Source of the DNA: Polaribacter sejongensis
Lineage (GTDB): Bacteria; Bacteroidota; Bacteroidia; Flavobacteriales; Flavobacteriaceae
Assembly: GCF_038024065.1 (NCBI RefSeq)
Contig: NZ_CP150667.1
Location: 3,417,501 to 3,481,500 of the forward strand
DNA length: 64,000 nt
Direction of reading: 5' to 3'
The notes under the pieces were generated by a model. That model was not told the origin of the DNA. It did not search any database and saw only the letters and a list, made by a program, of their open reading frames with translations. Each line of letters starts with the position of its first letter. The first letter of the stretch is position 1. Of this stretch, positions 9,708 to 18,488 are shown piece by piece. The translations under genes were made by a program, and so were the position numbers.

Positions 9708-10112
9708 ATGAAATACTCACTATTACTCGCGCTATTCTTAATACAATTCATTGGTTATTCGCAATCGACTGATGTAAAAACCGGTTCTGAAAAAGGTGAA
9801 GACAAGTTGTTATTAACAGTTTTTCTTAAACATGATCAAAGTATGAATTTAAATGAAATTGAAAAAATAAGAACTGATCAAGGGTTTTATGAAAATTTTC
9901 CGCCAGAAGGCGTTTCTGTAGTTAATTGGTTTGTAGTTATGGGAATTGGCCAAATGGTAGTATTAGAACTGCCTGCTTCAAAATTATCAGCTGTAAATCT
10001 TGCTATTGAAAGAACAGCATGGAAAGCTTTTAAATCAGAGATGTATCCAACCTATGATTTATACCCTATTATGGAAAAAAAGTTAAAGAATAAGTCGAAG
10101 GTTACTTTTTAG
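9708..10112 (+). CDS. Small exported protein of unknown function
   Basis: The protein has 134 residues, with a signal peptide ending near IGYSQ. The mature part has a beta-alpha-beta-like pattern (LLLTVFLKHDQSM, IGQMVVLELPASKL, YDLYPIMEKKL), which could be a ferredoxin-like fold, but no family is recognised. A decayed second copy lies at 16300-16605, where GQIVWLE and DLYLLLEDKLKN can still be read. The existence of two copies suggests a small conserved accessory family of this locus. Function is not assigned. Confidence 0.75.
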   Translation: MKYSLLLALFLIQFIGYSQSTDVKTGSEKGEDKLLLTVFLKHDQSMNLNEIEKIRTDQGFYENFPPEGVSVVNWFVVMGIGQMVVLELPASKLSAVNLAIERTAWKAFKSEMYPTYDLYPIMEKKLKNKSKVTF

Positions 10113-10205
10113 CATTTTAGCTGTTGAATTGCGTAACCTGAATACTCTTTTTTAATGCGTAGAAATAAAATAAACCATTAATAAGGTATCACTAAAAATA
10201 AATAT

Positions 10206-11375
10206 ATGAAACGTAAAATAATATTATTAACTATAAGTTTAATTTGTTTTCTTGCTGTAGATGCGCAAAACATTGTATATGTATATGGAGATGTTGCTGC
10301 TGATGGTATGCTACCATCGGGAAGTAAAAAACCATTTCACCAAATGCGTTTGAATGATGAAGGAGCATTAGGGATGAGTGGTTTTAAAAAAGCATTAGAT
10401 GCTGTTGGGTTTACTGTAAACGAAGTTTACGATCAAGAAATTGTAATTAATGCCGAATTTTTAAAGTCGATTGATGTTTTAATTTTAGGCTCAAATCAGC
10501 GAGTTTTTAACAAAGCTGAAGCTAAAGCCTTAAAGCGTTGGGTGAAAAAAGGTGGCGGAGTAATTGCTTGGTCAGATAGTGGATTTGGTGGTGAGTATAG
10601 CATTGTAGGTGTGGATAATGAAGTAGGGAGAATTTCTGACAATGCTTTAATGGAGCAATTTGGTATGTATTTTTTGACTGATAATGGTGCGGGAAACTAT
10701 TTGGTAAATGAGTATACACAAGATCACTTTATTAATAAAAACAATAAACATAAAGGCGTTGCTTTTAGGGGAGAAGGCGTAAGTTTTATCCGTGTTTCCA
10801 AACCGGCAGTAATTTTAGCGAAAGCGCAAGAAGGCGGATTAGGCGGTAGGTTAGTTGTAAATTCAAATGATGGTAAATTTAATGAAAATACTGATGTAGC
10901 TTTAGCAATAACAGAAATAGGTAAAGGAAGAGTAATAGGTGTTTTTGATCGTAATTTGTTTTGGAATGCCGGAGCTGGTACCCGTTTAAGTCATTCTGAT
11001 AATAGAGTATTTGCACAACGAATTGCACTTTGGGCAGCAGGTCTCGAGTATGAGCAACGTTTTGCAAATGACACCAATGCTATAGTTTCTGCAATAAATA
11101 CACCACCAACCATTACTATTGATTATATGTATTCAAAAACTGATAACAGTCTTGCAATTACAACTGTGATTACTGACGAGGATAAAGATGCCATTAGTCT
11201 GGAAATAGTATGGAAGCAAGTAAAAGGTCCTGTCGATTGTGAATTCGAAAATAATAACCCAAATACTACAACACCACGTATTTTTATGCCCAAAGCAGGT
11301 AAATATGTTTTTAAAGCAACTGTTTTAGATGGTGAATTTGAAATTAATAAATTCTTAAACTTTGTAAGGGAGTAA
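10206..11375 (+). CDS. Exported GATase1-like protein with C-terminal Ig/PKD-like domain
   Basis: The protein has 389 residues, with a signal peptide ending in LAVDAQ. Residues about 22-280 look like a ThuA/class I glutamine-amidotransferase-like domain (VLILGSNQRVF, WVKKGGGVIAWSDSG, GRVIGVFDRNLFWN). A full amidotransferase Cys-His-Glu triad is not evident. Residues about 295-389 form an Ig/PKD-like beta domain (ITTVITDEDKD, GKYVFKATVLDGE). It is the second ThuA-clan protein in the cluster. A role in handling polysaccharide breakdown products is inferred from neighbours only. A strong hairpin follows the stop codon, ending the transcript. Confidence 0.72.
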   Translation: MKRKIILLTISLICFLAVDAQNIVYVYGDVAADGMLPSGSKKPFHQMRLNDEGALGMSGFKKALDAVGFTVNEVYDQEIVINAEFLKSIDVLILGSNQRVFNKAEAKALKRWVKKGGGVIAWSDSGFGGEYSIVGVDNEVGRISDNALMEQFGMYFLTDNGAGNYLVNEYTQDHFINKNNKHKGVAFRGEGVSFIRVSKPAVILAKAQEGGLGGRLVVNSNDGKFNENTDVALAITEIGKGRVIGVFDRNLFWNAGAGTRLSHSDNRVFAQRIALWAAGLEYEQRFANDTNAIVSAINTPPTITIDYMYSKTDNSLAITTVITDEDKDAISLEIVWKQVKGPVDCEFENNNPNTTTPRIFMPKAGKYVFKATVLDGEFEINKFLNFVRE

Positions 11376-11398
11376 ATTTATTAAAATGAAAGTAAAAG

Positions 11399-11447
11399 AA
11401 TGATGTTTTTAAAATCTAAAAAGGTTTTAAAAACATCATTTTCTTTA
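11399..11447 (+). terminator. Strong stem-loop at the end of the 4875-11375 gene group
   Basis: Perfect 16-bp inverted repeat (11399-11414 and 11425-11440) with a 10-nt loop, followed by a T-rich stretch. The stem is A/T-rich in its inner half. It lies 24 bases after the stop of the GATase-like gene. Confidence 0.8.
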
Positions 11448-11862
11448 TAGTATTATCTACCTCATGTAATGTTCAAAACAAAAAGAGTAATCAAATTATA
11501 GATAATGATGGCAACCTATTTTCTGTTGCAGATGAAATTATGATGCTATTACGTTAAAAAGGTATGGGAGAGAAACATGCTATTTCGTGAATGCAGATTT
11601 TGAACCAAAGGCAATTGATGAAAATTCTGGTAGAAGTTTAGAGGTTTTTACTACTGAATCTGGACTGTAATTTTATTCAGGAAATCATCTAAATAATTTA
11701 GAAGGCAAAAACGATGTTTTATATCAAAAAAGAGCAGCGTTTTGTATCGATACACAACATTTTCCAAATAGTCCTAATCAAACCAACTTTCCATCAACTT
11801 TATTATTAATAGGAGAAAAATATTTTTCAAGAACTACTTGTAAGTTTAATGTTTATAAGTGA
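11444..11862 (+). pseudogene. galM: Decayed aldose 1-epimerase (galM) lipoprotein gene
   Basis: No intact frame exists, but the C-terminal third of a GalM mutarotase can be read across frames: GRETCYFVNADF, then SGRSLEVFTTESGL, an in-frame TAA, FYSGNHLNN, and CIDTQHFPNSPNQTNFPST followed by LLIGEKYF. The CIDTQHFPNSPNQ stretch is the family signature around the catalytic Glu, which here reads Asp. A lipoprotein-like start (VLSTSC) remains at 11450-11467, and the N-terminal two thirds are mostly deleted. The gene presumably once interconverted sugar anomers for this locus. Family identity is clear; the boundaries are approximate. Confidence 0.8.
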
Positions 11863-12091
11863 TTGCTAGAATTTAGTAATACTTTTAAAATAGAATTTAA
11901 TTCTTATAATGCAAGAATTGTTCTACTAAAAGCAGTATTTGTTTTATAGCAATCTACATATTACAGTTAATTTTAAACCAATATTAAGTGATATTTTTTA
12001 AAACTACCTATTGGTCGGTTTATATAAAAAAAACTCATTTAATAGCAGTAAGTAACATCCGTAGAAATTTACAAATAAATACAATATAGAT
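11863..12091 (+). other. Leader region before the third GH10 gene, with a possible gene tail
   Basis: A short frame at about 11877-11956 reads like the last strand of a glycosidase C-terminal domain (FKIEFNSYNARIVLLKA, then TAG), but it is too short to assign. The rest is A/T-rich and presumably holds the promoter of the 12092-15720 operon. No clear TAnnTTTG box was found. Confidence 0.3.
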
Positions 12092-13240
12092 ATGTTTAAT
12101 AAAATTAATACAACTTTACTCTTATTATCAATTTGCTTTTTAAGCTGTAAAGAGACAAAAAAAGAAGCTGTTAAAGAAACACCTCAAAACAAAACTTCTT
12201 TGAAAGATAGTTTTAAAGAAGACTTTTTAATAGGTACGGCACTTAATACAGGGCAGATTAAAGAAGTAAATGCGGAGCAAACAGCTTTAATAACTAGGGA
12301 GTTTAATGCGATTACTCCAGAGAACGATTTAAAATGGGAGCAAATTCATCCTAAAAAAGATACTTATAATTTTGAGGTATCAGATGCTTATGTTGCTTTT
12401 GGTAATAAAAATAACATGCATGTTGTAGGGCATACTTTGCTGTGGCATAGTCAATTGGCACCTTGGGTACATGAAATTACAAATAAAGATACTTTAGTAA
12501 ATAACATTACAAAACATATAAATACAATTGCGGGTAGATATAAAGGGAAAATAGATTCTTGGGATGTTGTAAATGAAGCTTTAAATGAAGATGGATCTCC
12601 GAGAGAATCTATGTTTTATAAAATTTTTGGAGATGAAAGCTATTTAGAATTGGCTTTTAAACTTGCGGAAAAAGCAGCACCAGATACAGAGCTAGTTTAC
12701 AACGATTATAATCTATGGAAACCGGAAAAAAGAGAAGGAGTTATTAGAATTGTAAAAAACTTACAAGCAAAAGGTATCAAAGTTGATGCTGTAGGCATGC
12801 AAGCACATTGGAGCTTAGAGGGTCCATCTTTAGAAGATATTGAAAACAGTATAATTGCGTATTCAGAATTAGGAGTAAAAGTAATGTTTACAGAGTTAGA
12901 TATTACCGTTCTGCCAAATCCTTGGGAATTGGATGGTGCTGCTGTAGAGCAAAGCTATGAAAGATACGAGAATGATCCTAAAATGAACCCTTACCCAAAT
13001 GGATTAACAAAAGACATCGAACTAAAAATAGCAAAACGTTATGAAGATATTTTTAATCTTTTCTTAAAACACAAAGATAAAATTAGTCGTGTAACTTTTT
13101 GGGGGGTTAATGATGGACAATCTTGGTTAAATGATTGGCCAATTAAAGGGAGAACAAATTACCCATTACTTTTTGGAAGAGATGATAAACCAAAAGAAGT
13201 TTATAATAATGTAATTGCACTTAAAAATAAGGCGAACTAA
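12092..13240 (+). CDS. GH10 endo-xylanase lipoprotein (third copy)
   Basis: The protein has 382 residues. The lipoprotein signal ends in CFLSC (Cys19), followed by a Lys/Glu-rich linker. GH10 barrel residues: acid/base E162 in WDVVNEALNEDG and nucleophile E268 in MFTELDITV; HVVGHTLLWHSQ and VGMQAHWSLEGP are the other conserved loops. It resembles stand-alone GH10 xylanases of Bacteroidota more than the other two copies do, keeping the full WGVNDGQSWLNDWP segment near the end. Thirteen bases separate it from the symporter gene, so it is first in a three-gene operon (xylanase, transporter, cytoplasmic GH43). Confidence 0.95.
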   Translation: MFNKINTTLLLLSICFLSCKETKKEAVKETPQNKTSLKDSFKEDFLIGTALNTGQIKEVNAEQTALITREFNAITPENDLKWEQIHPKKDTYNFEVSDAYVAFGNKNNMHVVGHTLLWHSQLAPWVHEITNKDTLVNNITKHINTIAGRYKGKIDSWDVVNEALNEDGSPRESMFYKIFGDESYLELAFKLAEKAAPDTELVYNDYNLWKPEKREGVIRIVKNLQAKGIKVDAVGMQAHWSLEGPSLEDIENSIIAYSELGVKVMFTELDITVLPNPWELDGAAVEQSYERYENDPKMNPYPNGLTKDIELKIAKRYEDIFNLFLKHKDKISRVTFWGVNDGQSWLNDWPIKGRTNYPLLFGRDDKPKEVYNNVIALKNKAN

Positions 13241-13252
13241 TAACTCTTAAAA

Positions 13253-14671
13253 ATGACAACTATTTCACACAAATTATCTGTAAAAGAAAAAGTAGGTTAT
13301 GCTCTTGGAGATTTAGCCGCCAATTTAGTTTTTCAAACTTTAGTAACCTATCTATCTTATTTTTATACAGATATTTATGGTCTAAAGCCAGAAGATGCCG
13401 CATTAGTAACCTTAACAGTTGGTCTTATAGCTGCGTTTGGTTTTAACCCAATAGTGGGTGCTTTGGCAGACAGAACCAATACTAAAATGGGTAAATTTAG
13501 ACCATGGATTTTATGGACTGCAATACCTTTAGGAGTAACTGCATTGTTAGCTTTTTCTACGCCAGATTTTGAGTATCAAGGAAAAGTTATTTATGCTGTA
13601 ATTACCTATACTTTACTGTTATTATTGTACTCAGCAAGTAATTTACCGTATGCTGCCTTGAGTGGAGTTATTACAGGAGATATGAAAGAGCGTAATAGTT
13701 TATCTGCATATCGATTTGTGGGTGTTTTAGGAGCTCAGTTTTTTGTACAAGTTTTTATGTACGATTTAATTTTAAAAGCAGGTGATGGTAACAAAGCTGT
13801 AGGTATGGAAACTGTAATGACCTATTTAGCAATTATAGGAACAGTAATGTTAATGATTACCTTTTTTACAACAAAAGAAAGAGTAATACCTAAGCCAGAA
13901 CAAAAGTCTAGTTTAAAAGAAGATTTATCAGATTTGTTTAAAAATAAACCTTGGGTGATTATGTTGGTGCTTACTACTCTAATATTTATCACATTAGCAA
14001 TGAAAGGAGGTTCTTATGTTTATTATTTCGAAAACTTTGTAAATGAAGAAAAACTAAGAGTGTTTTTAGATCCATATAAATCAATATTACCCACATTTGA
14101 AAATGAAACCTCTTTTGGTTTAGGAGTGTTTAACGGAATTGGAATTTTAGTTGGGTTAATAGGAATCGTTCTTTCTAAACGTTTGGCAGATAAATATGGA
14201 AAACGAAATGTTTTAGGTATTTCGCTCTTTATTTCAACCTTATTTATCATTGCTTTTTATTTTTATCAACCAGAATCTATAGGACTCATATTTGGTACTC
14301 AGATTTTACACATGTTTTTTTACGGAATTGGTACTCCAATTCTTTGGACGATGATTGCCGATGTAGCTGATTATTCTGAATGGAAAACAAACAGAAGAGC
14401 CACTGCTATTATTTTTTCTGCAATGATGGTTGGTTTAAAAGGAGGTATAAGTATTGGTAGTGCTTTAGTTTCATCAATTTTAGGAGGCTATGGATATGAT
14501 TCTCATTTAGAAATACAAAGTGAAGCAGCCATTAATGGTACAAAGTTATTAATTAGTGTGTATGCTGCAGTTCCATTTTTAATAGGAGTAGGACTATTAT
14601 ATTTTTATGAAATTGATAAAAAAATGGAATTAAAAATAGAAAAAGAGTTAAAAGAAAGAAGAGCAATTTAA
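13253..14671 (+). CDS. GPH-family sugar:cation symporter (XynB/XylP-like)
   Basis: The protein has 472 residues with about 12 hydrophobic segments and no signal peptide. The glycoside-pentoside-hexuronide family pattern is clear: KVGYALGDLAANLVF at the start, FNPIVGALADRTNTKMGKFRPW in the first cytoplasmic loop and WTMIADVADYSEW in the second half. Members import xylosides, melibiose or hexuronides with Na+ or H+. Placed between a GH10 and a cytoplasmic GH43, it most likely carries xylo-oligosaccharides across the inner membrane. It is 11 bases upstream of the GH43 gene. Confidence 0.93.
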   Translation: MTTISHKLSVKEKVGYALGDLAANLVFQTLVTYLSYFYTDIYGLKPEDAALVTLTVGLIAAFGFNPIVGALADRTNTKMGKFRPWILWTAIPLGVTALLAFSTPDFEYQGKVIYAVITYTLLLLLYSASNLPYAALSGVITGDMKERNSLSAYRFVGVLGAQFFVQVFMYDLILKAGDGNKAVGMETVMTYLAIIGTVMLMITFFTTKERVIPKPEQKSSLKEDLSDLFKNKPWVIMLVLTTLIFITLAMKGGSYVYYFENFVNEEKLRVFLDPYKSILPTFENETSFGLGVFNGIGILVGLIGIVLSKRLADKYGKRNVLGISLFISTLFIIAFYFYQPESIGLIFGTQILHMFFYGIGTPILWTMIADVADYSEWKTNRRATAIIFSAMMVGLKGGISIGSALVSSILGGYGYDSHLEIQSEAAINGTKLLISVYAAVPFLIGVGLLYFYEIDKKMELKIEKELKERRAI

Positions 14672-14682
14672 AAAAGAATACC

Positions 14683-15720
14683 ATGCCAGAAAAAAGTATA
14701 GAACACATCAATTTTGATGAATTAAATAAAAAAGCCATTTCGCAACCATTAGTTTCTCACATTTATACCGCAGATCCATCTGCACATGTCTTTGATGGTA
14801 AGATATATATATATCCATCTCATGATATTGATGCAGGAGAAGCTTTTGACGATTTAGGTAGCCATTTTGCTATGGAAGATTATCATGTATTATCTATGGA
14901 TAGTATAGATAGTAAGGCTGTAGATAATGGTTTGGCTTTGCATGTAAAAGATGTGCCATGGGCAAAACAACAAATGTGGGCGCCAGATGCAAATGAAAAA
15001 GATGGGACTTACTATTTGTTTTTTCCAGCAAAAGCACATGATGATATTTTTAGAATTGGGGTGGCTACAAGCACCTCACCAACAGGTCCGTTTAAAGCAG
15101 AACCAGAAGCAATTAAAGGTAGTTTTTCTATAGATCCAGCTGTTTTTAAAGATGATGATGGAAGTTGCTTTATGTATTTTGGAGGTCTTTGGGGTGGACA
15201 ATTGCAACGTTGGAGAACGGGCGAGTTTAATGCAGCCCAACCAGAAAGCCCTACAGCGTTTCTTCCTGAAGGAGATGAGCCTGCATTATTGCCATATATT
15301 GCAAAAATGACGGATGATTTATTAGAGTTTGATGAAAAGCCAAAAGAAATTGAAATTGTTGATGAAAATGGAGATTTATTATTAGCAAGTGATATTGATA
15401 GACGATTTTTTGAAGCTGCATGGTTACATAAACATAACGGAAAATATTATTTCTCATACTCTACAGGCGATACGCATTTTATTTGTTATGGAATAAGTGA
15501 TAGTCCTTATGGGCCATTTACGTATGGTGGTAGAATTTTAGAACCAGTTGTAGGTTGGACATCTCATCATTCTGTTTGTAATGTAGAAGGAAAAGATTAT
15601 TTGTTTTATCATGATTCTAGTTTATCTAAAGGAGTAACACATTTACGTTCTGTAAAAGTTATAGAAATTAATTATAACGAGGATGGAACAATACAAACAA
15701 TAGAACCTTATAGGGATTAG
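14683..15720 (+). CDS. Cytoplasmic GH43 (subfamily 1-like) xylosidase/arabinofuranosidase
   Basis: The protein has 345 residues and no signal peptide, so it acts in the cytoplasm. The triad is D31 in TADPSAHVF, D151 in SIDPAVFKDD and E244 in FFEAAWLHKH, as in GH43 subfamily 1. The substrate is presumably xylo- or arabinoxylo-oligosaccharide imported by the symporter encoded immediately upstream. It is single-domain, in contrast to the larger exported GH43 at 3118-4785. Released xylose would enter a xylose isomerase/xylulokinase route that is not in this window. Confidence 0.92.
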   Translation: MPEKSIEHINFDELNKKAISQPLVSHIYTADPSAHVFDGKIYIYPSHDIDAGEAFDDLGSHFAMEDYHVLSMDSIDSKAVDNGLALHVKDVPWAKQQMWAPDANEKDGTYYLFFPAKAHDDIFRIGVATSTSPTGPFKAEPEAIKGSFSIDPAVFKDDDGSCFMYFGGLWGGQLQRWRTGEFNAAQPESPTAFLPEGDEPALLPYIAKMTDDLLEFDEKPKEIEIVDENGDLLLASDIDRRFFEAAWLHKHNGKYYFSYSTGDTHFICYGISDSPYGPFTYGGRILEPVVGWTSHHSVCNVEGKDYLFYHDSSLSKGVTHLRSVKVIEINYNEDGTIQTIEPYRD

Positions 15721-15799
15721 TTTTAAGAAGTTGTAACTTGTTGATTGACAAACATCCCTACATGATATGAAATAGATAAAAAATGTAGCGGAAATTGTT

Positions 15800-16213
15800 C
15801 AACCTCAATTAAAAGCTGATTTTAATGGTCTGGATAGATAAAGGAAAGTATATCGAAAAAAATAATTTTAATGGTATTTACTATTAGAAAATTAAGAATT
15901 ATAACTACAATTATTTGTGACCTGGATTTAAGGGAGATGTTTTAAATATGCTGTAAATCGCAACTGAGACCACACGAAAAGAGGAAGGTAATATCTCGTA
16001 TATATTACATGAAGATATTAACATCAGCTCAAAGGTTGTGATTTTGGAAGAATGGCAAGCTCAGTAAGCGATCGACATTAATAACCAAACAGCTCATTTT
16101 TTAATATTAAAGACCCAACTAGGGAAAAAGGCTGATAGTTTAACGATAGATATAATAAGAGTGTTTTATTAATTTTATAATTCTATACAAAATGAAACGT
16201 TCAATTTTAAATG
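15800..16213 (+). pseudogene. Decayed duplicate of the ABM-domain gene at 17550-17840
   Basis: This stretch aligns base for base with roughly 17470-17890, including upstream sequence, the whole ABM gene and the first 19 bases of the following PPC-domain gene. By eye about four fifths of bases match. The start codon has become ATT (15883), there is a frameshift near the pattern CCTGGATTTAAG, and further stops occur (for example CAGTAAGCG where the live copy has CAGGAAGCG). It is a relic of a tandem duplication. Confidence 0.88.
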
Positions 16214-16299
16214 CAGATGAAAAATAGGTGAAACAGCAGTAAATTTAAGGTTTTTGGCTTATCTCAAACTTTGTGCTTACTCGAAATCGTCTACTTTTC

Positions 16300-16605
16300 A
16301 TCTACTAACCAGTTAGCAACAACAGTTTCAATTTTCGATATTAAAACATGTTAGTTCTCCATTAAATTACAGTCTATATCAATTTATTGACTTAGGTCAA
16401 ATAGTTTGGCTTGAAACAACATTAGTTTTGCTAATTCAAAAATTAAATTAGTGGAATTAGATACGATACAAACAACTAGTACCGAAAGTTAGGAAATCTT
16501 TTAAAATAGAAATTTATCCTATGTAAGATTTATATCTCCTGTTAGAAGATAAGTTGAAGAATACATCAAAAGTAACTTACTATGTTTTTGATAGTCGTAA
16601 ATAGT
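16300..16605 (+). pseudogene. Decayed homologue of the small exported protein at 9708-10112
   Basis: Several fragments match that protein in order: QLATTVSIFDIK against KLLLTVFLKHDQ, GQIVWLE against GQMVVLE, then KSFKIEIYPM, a stop, DLYLLLEDKLKNTSKVT against DLYPIMEKKLKNKSKVT. Frames shift and stops intervene. The 5' part is eroded, so the boundaries are approximate. Confidence 0.75.
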
Positions 16606-16706
16606 TATATAAGATCTATTTTTAAGTCGGAAATAAGACATAAAAAAAACTAAGATTTCACAAACAAACATATGGACTTAAGACTTTAATAAAACAACAA
16701 ATAACT

Positions 16707-17423
16707 ATGGCTATTTACGCAATTGGAGACATACATGGTTGTCTAAATGCTTTAAAAACCATTTTTCAACAAGGCATAATTAAAGAGCAAGATAAAGTAG
16801 TTTTTCTGGGAGACTATGTTGATAAAGGAGCTGACAGTAAGGGAGTACTGGATTGGTTATTAGAAAAAAGAAAAGTATTCGACTTTGAATTTATACTTGG
16901 TAATCATGAAATAATGATGACAGCTGCCAAATCTTCACCACAAAAATATGCTGAATGGGTCCAAAATTATGGAGGCTTCCATACTTTATATTCGTATAAA
17001 ATGGCAGATAACCTAAACTGGATGAACCACGTAGATAAAAAGTATTGGGACTTTATCGATTCTTGCTTGCCATATTTGGAAATAGAAGAGTTCATTTTCG
17101 TTCATGCGGGCCTTGAAAGCAATAAGCATCTAGACGAACAGAATGAGCATCATTTATTTCATAAGAAATATGAAACCCCTGTAATTTATAATCTAGGAAA
17201 AACTGTAATTTGCGGACATACTGCTCGTAAAAATGGAGAAATAGCCGATTTTGGTCATACTATTTGTATTGATACTTTCGCACACGGTGGCATGTGGTTG
17301 ACTTGTTTTAACGTTGAAACAGGTGAGTTTTTAAAAGCGAATGAAAAGGGACAAATAAAAAAAGGAAAACTAAAACGCTTTTCTAACACTATGCAAAACG
17401 TAATAAAACGCTTCTTTCACTAA
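16707..17423 (+). CDS. Metallophosphoesterase, PP1-type serine/threonine phosphatase (PrpA/Pph-like)
   Basis: The protein has 238 residues and is cytoplasmic. The calcineurin-like motifs appear in order: GDIHG (7-11), GDYVDKG (35-41), GNHE (65-68), FVHAGLE and ICGHTARK. This set matches bacterial PP1/lambda-phosphatase-like enzymes that use two metals to remove phosphate from proteins or small molecules. The start is the ATG at 16707 with the first motif directly following, so little could precede it. A Lys-rich tail follows the domain. It has no obvious tie to the xylan genes. Confidence 0.88.
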   Translation: MAIYAIGDIHGCLNALKTIFQQGIIKEQDKVVFLGDYVDKGADSKGVLDWLLEKRKVFDFEFILGNHEIMMTAAKSSPQKYAEWVQNYGGFHTLYSYKMADNLNWMNHVDKKYWDFIDSCLPYLEIEEFIFVHAGLESNKHLDEQNEHHLFHKKYETPVIYNLGKTVICGHTARKNGEIADFGHTICIDTFAHGGMWLTCFNVETGEFLKANEKGQIKKGKLKRFSNTMQNVIKRFFH

Positions 17424-17549
17424 TCGCTACCGGTTTTTATATAAAATATAAAAGTTAAACGATTAAATACGAGTTATTTAATTTTAGGCCAATGGTCTAG
17501 TATCAAAAAAGAAAGTATATTTTAAAAATTAATTTTACTACTATTTATT

Positions 17550-17840
17550 ATGAGCAAATTAAAAATTATAGCTACAATTATTGTAAAACCCGGATTTAAG
17601 GAAGATGTTTTAAATATGTTGCAAACCGTAACTGATGCAACACGGAAAGAGGAAGGTAATATCTCCTATATATTACATGAAGATATTAATAACAGCTCAA
17701 AGGTTATAATTTTGGAAGAATGGAAATCACAGGAAGCGATTGACTTTCATAACCAAACAGAACATTTTTTATTATTAAAGACCGAACTAGGGAATAAGGC
17801 TGATAGTTTAACAATAGATATAATAAGAGAGTCTTATTAG
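17550..17840 (+). CDS. ABM-domain (YgiN-like) quinol monooxygenase family protein
   Basis: The protein has 96 residues, which is a single antibiotic-biosynthesis-monooxygenase domain: IIATIIVKPGFKEDVL, then EEGNISYILHEDI and VIILEEWKSQEAIDFHN. The family forms dimeric ferredoxin-like barrels acting on quinones, haem or reactive small molecules; many members have no proven activity. A decayed duplicate lies at 15800-16213. It is 26 bases upstream of the PPC-domain gene and likely co-transcribed with it. Confidence 0.87.
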   Translation: MSKLKIIATIIVKPGFKEDVLNMLQTVTDATRKEEGNISYILHEDINNSSKVIILEEWKSQEAIDFHNQTEHFLLLKTELGNKADSLTIDIIRESY

Positions 17841-17866
17841 TTTTATAATTTAAAATTTTATACAAA

Positions 17867-18361
17867 ATGAAACGTTCAATTTTAATAGTATTCTGTCTTA
17901 CAGTATCTTTTTTAGCAAACTCACAATCAAACTCTAAACTTTACACTTACAAGCAGTTTGGTAACACGTATGTTGTAAGTATTCAAAACCATTCTGAAAT
18001 TACAAAAGCAATCACTGCATTTGTGAAAAAGCTAGATATAAAAGCAGGAACAATTTCTGGTCTTGGAGCTGTAAATGAAGCTACATTAAGAATTTTGGAT
18101 CCAGCTACTAAAAAGTTTGTAGATAAAACGTTTTCCGAACAAATGGAAATTACCAACATAACAGGTAATATATCTCAACAAAATAATAAGCATTACATAC
18201 ACATGCATGTAACACTTGGACGAGGTGATTACACAGCATTAGCAGGACACTTACTTACAGCTAAAATTAATGGAGCTGGAGAGTTTGTTATAGAAAGTTT
18301 TGAAGGAACCGTTAATCGTTATTCTGATGAGGACACCGGTTTAAACTTGTATAAGTTTTAG
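17867..18361 (+). CDS. Exported PPC/DUF296-domain protein
   Basis: The protein has 164 residues. A signal peptide ends near FLANSQ, followed by one PPC (DUF296) domain: IKAGTISGLGAVNEATLRI, then HMHVTLGRGDYTALAGHLL with the conserved metal-type His residues, and a C-terminal FEGTVNRY strand. DUF296 is known from plant AT-hook proteins and from stand-alone bacterial proteins, which are normally cytoplasmic. An exported version is notable. Function is unknown. Its 5' end is also present in the relic at 16192-16213. Confidence 0.82.
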   Translation: MKRSILIVFCLTVSFLANSQSNSKLYTYKQFGNTYVVSIQNHSEITKAITAFVKKLDIKAGTISGLGAVNEATLRILDPATKKFVDKTFSEQMEITNITGNISQQNNKHYIHMHVTLGRGDYTALAGHLLTAKINGAGEFVIESFEGTVNRYSDEDTGLNLYKF

Positions 18362-18488
18362 AAGTATAGAAAAGAAAATCGGTAATAAATATAGACAAAT
18401 TACTGCCTCAGTAGATTACTAGTATTTCAGTGATTATAAATCGTTAAAAAACAGAATAAAACAGTTGGGAAACTATAAAACGCAATAG

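Noticed and set aside
1..15720. A SusC/SusD pair or hybrid two-component regulator within the xylan locus
   Set aside because: None of the frames matches; if present they must lie left of the window.
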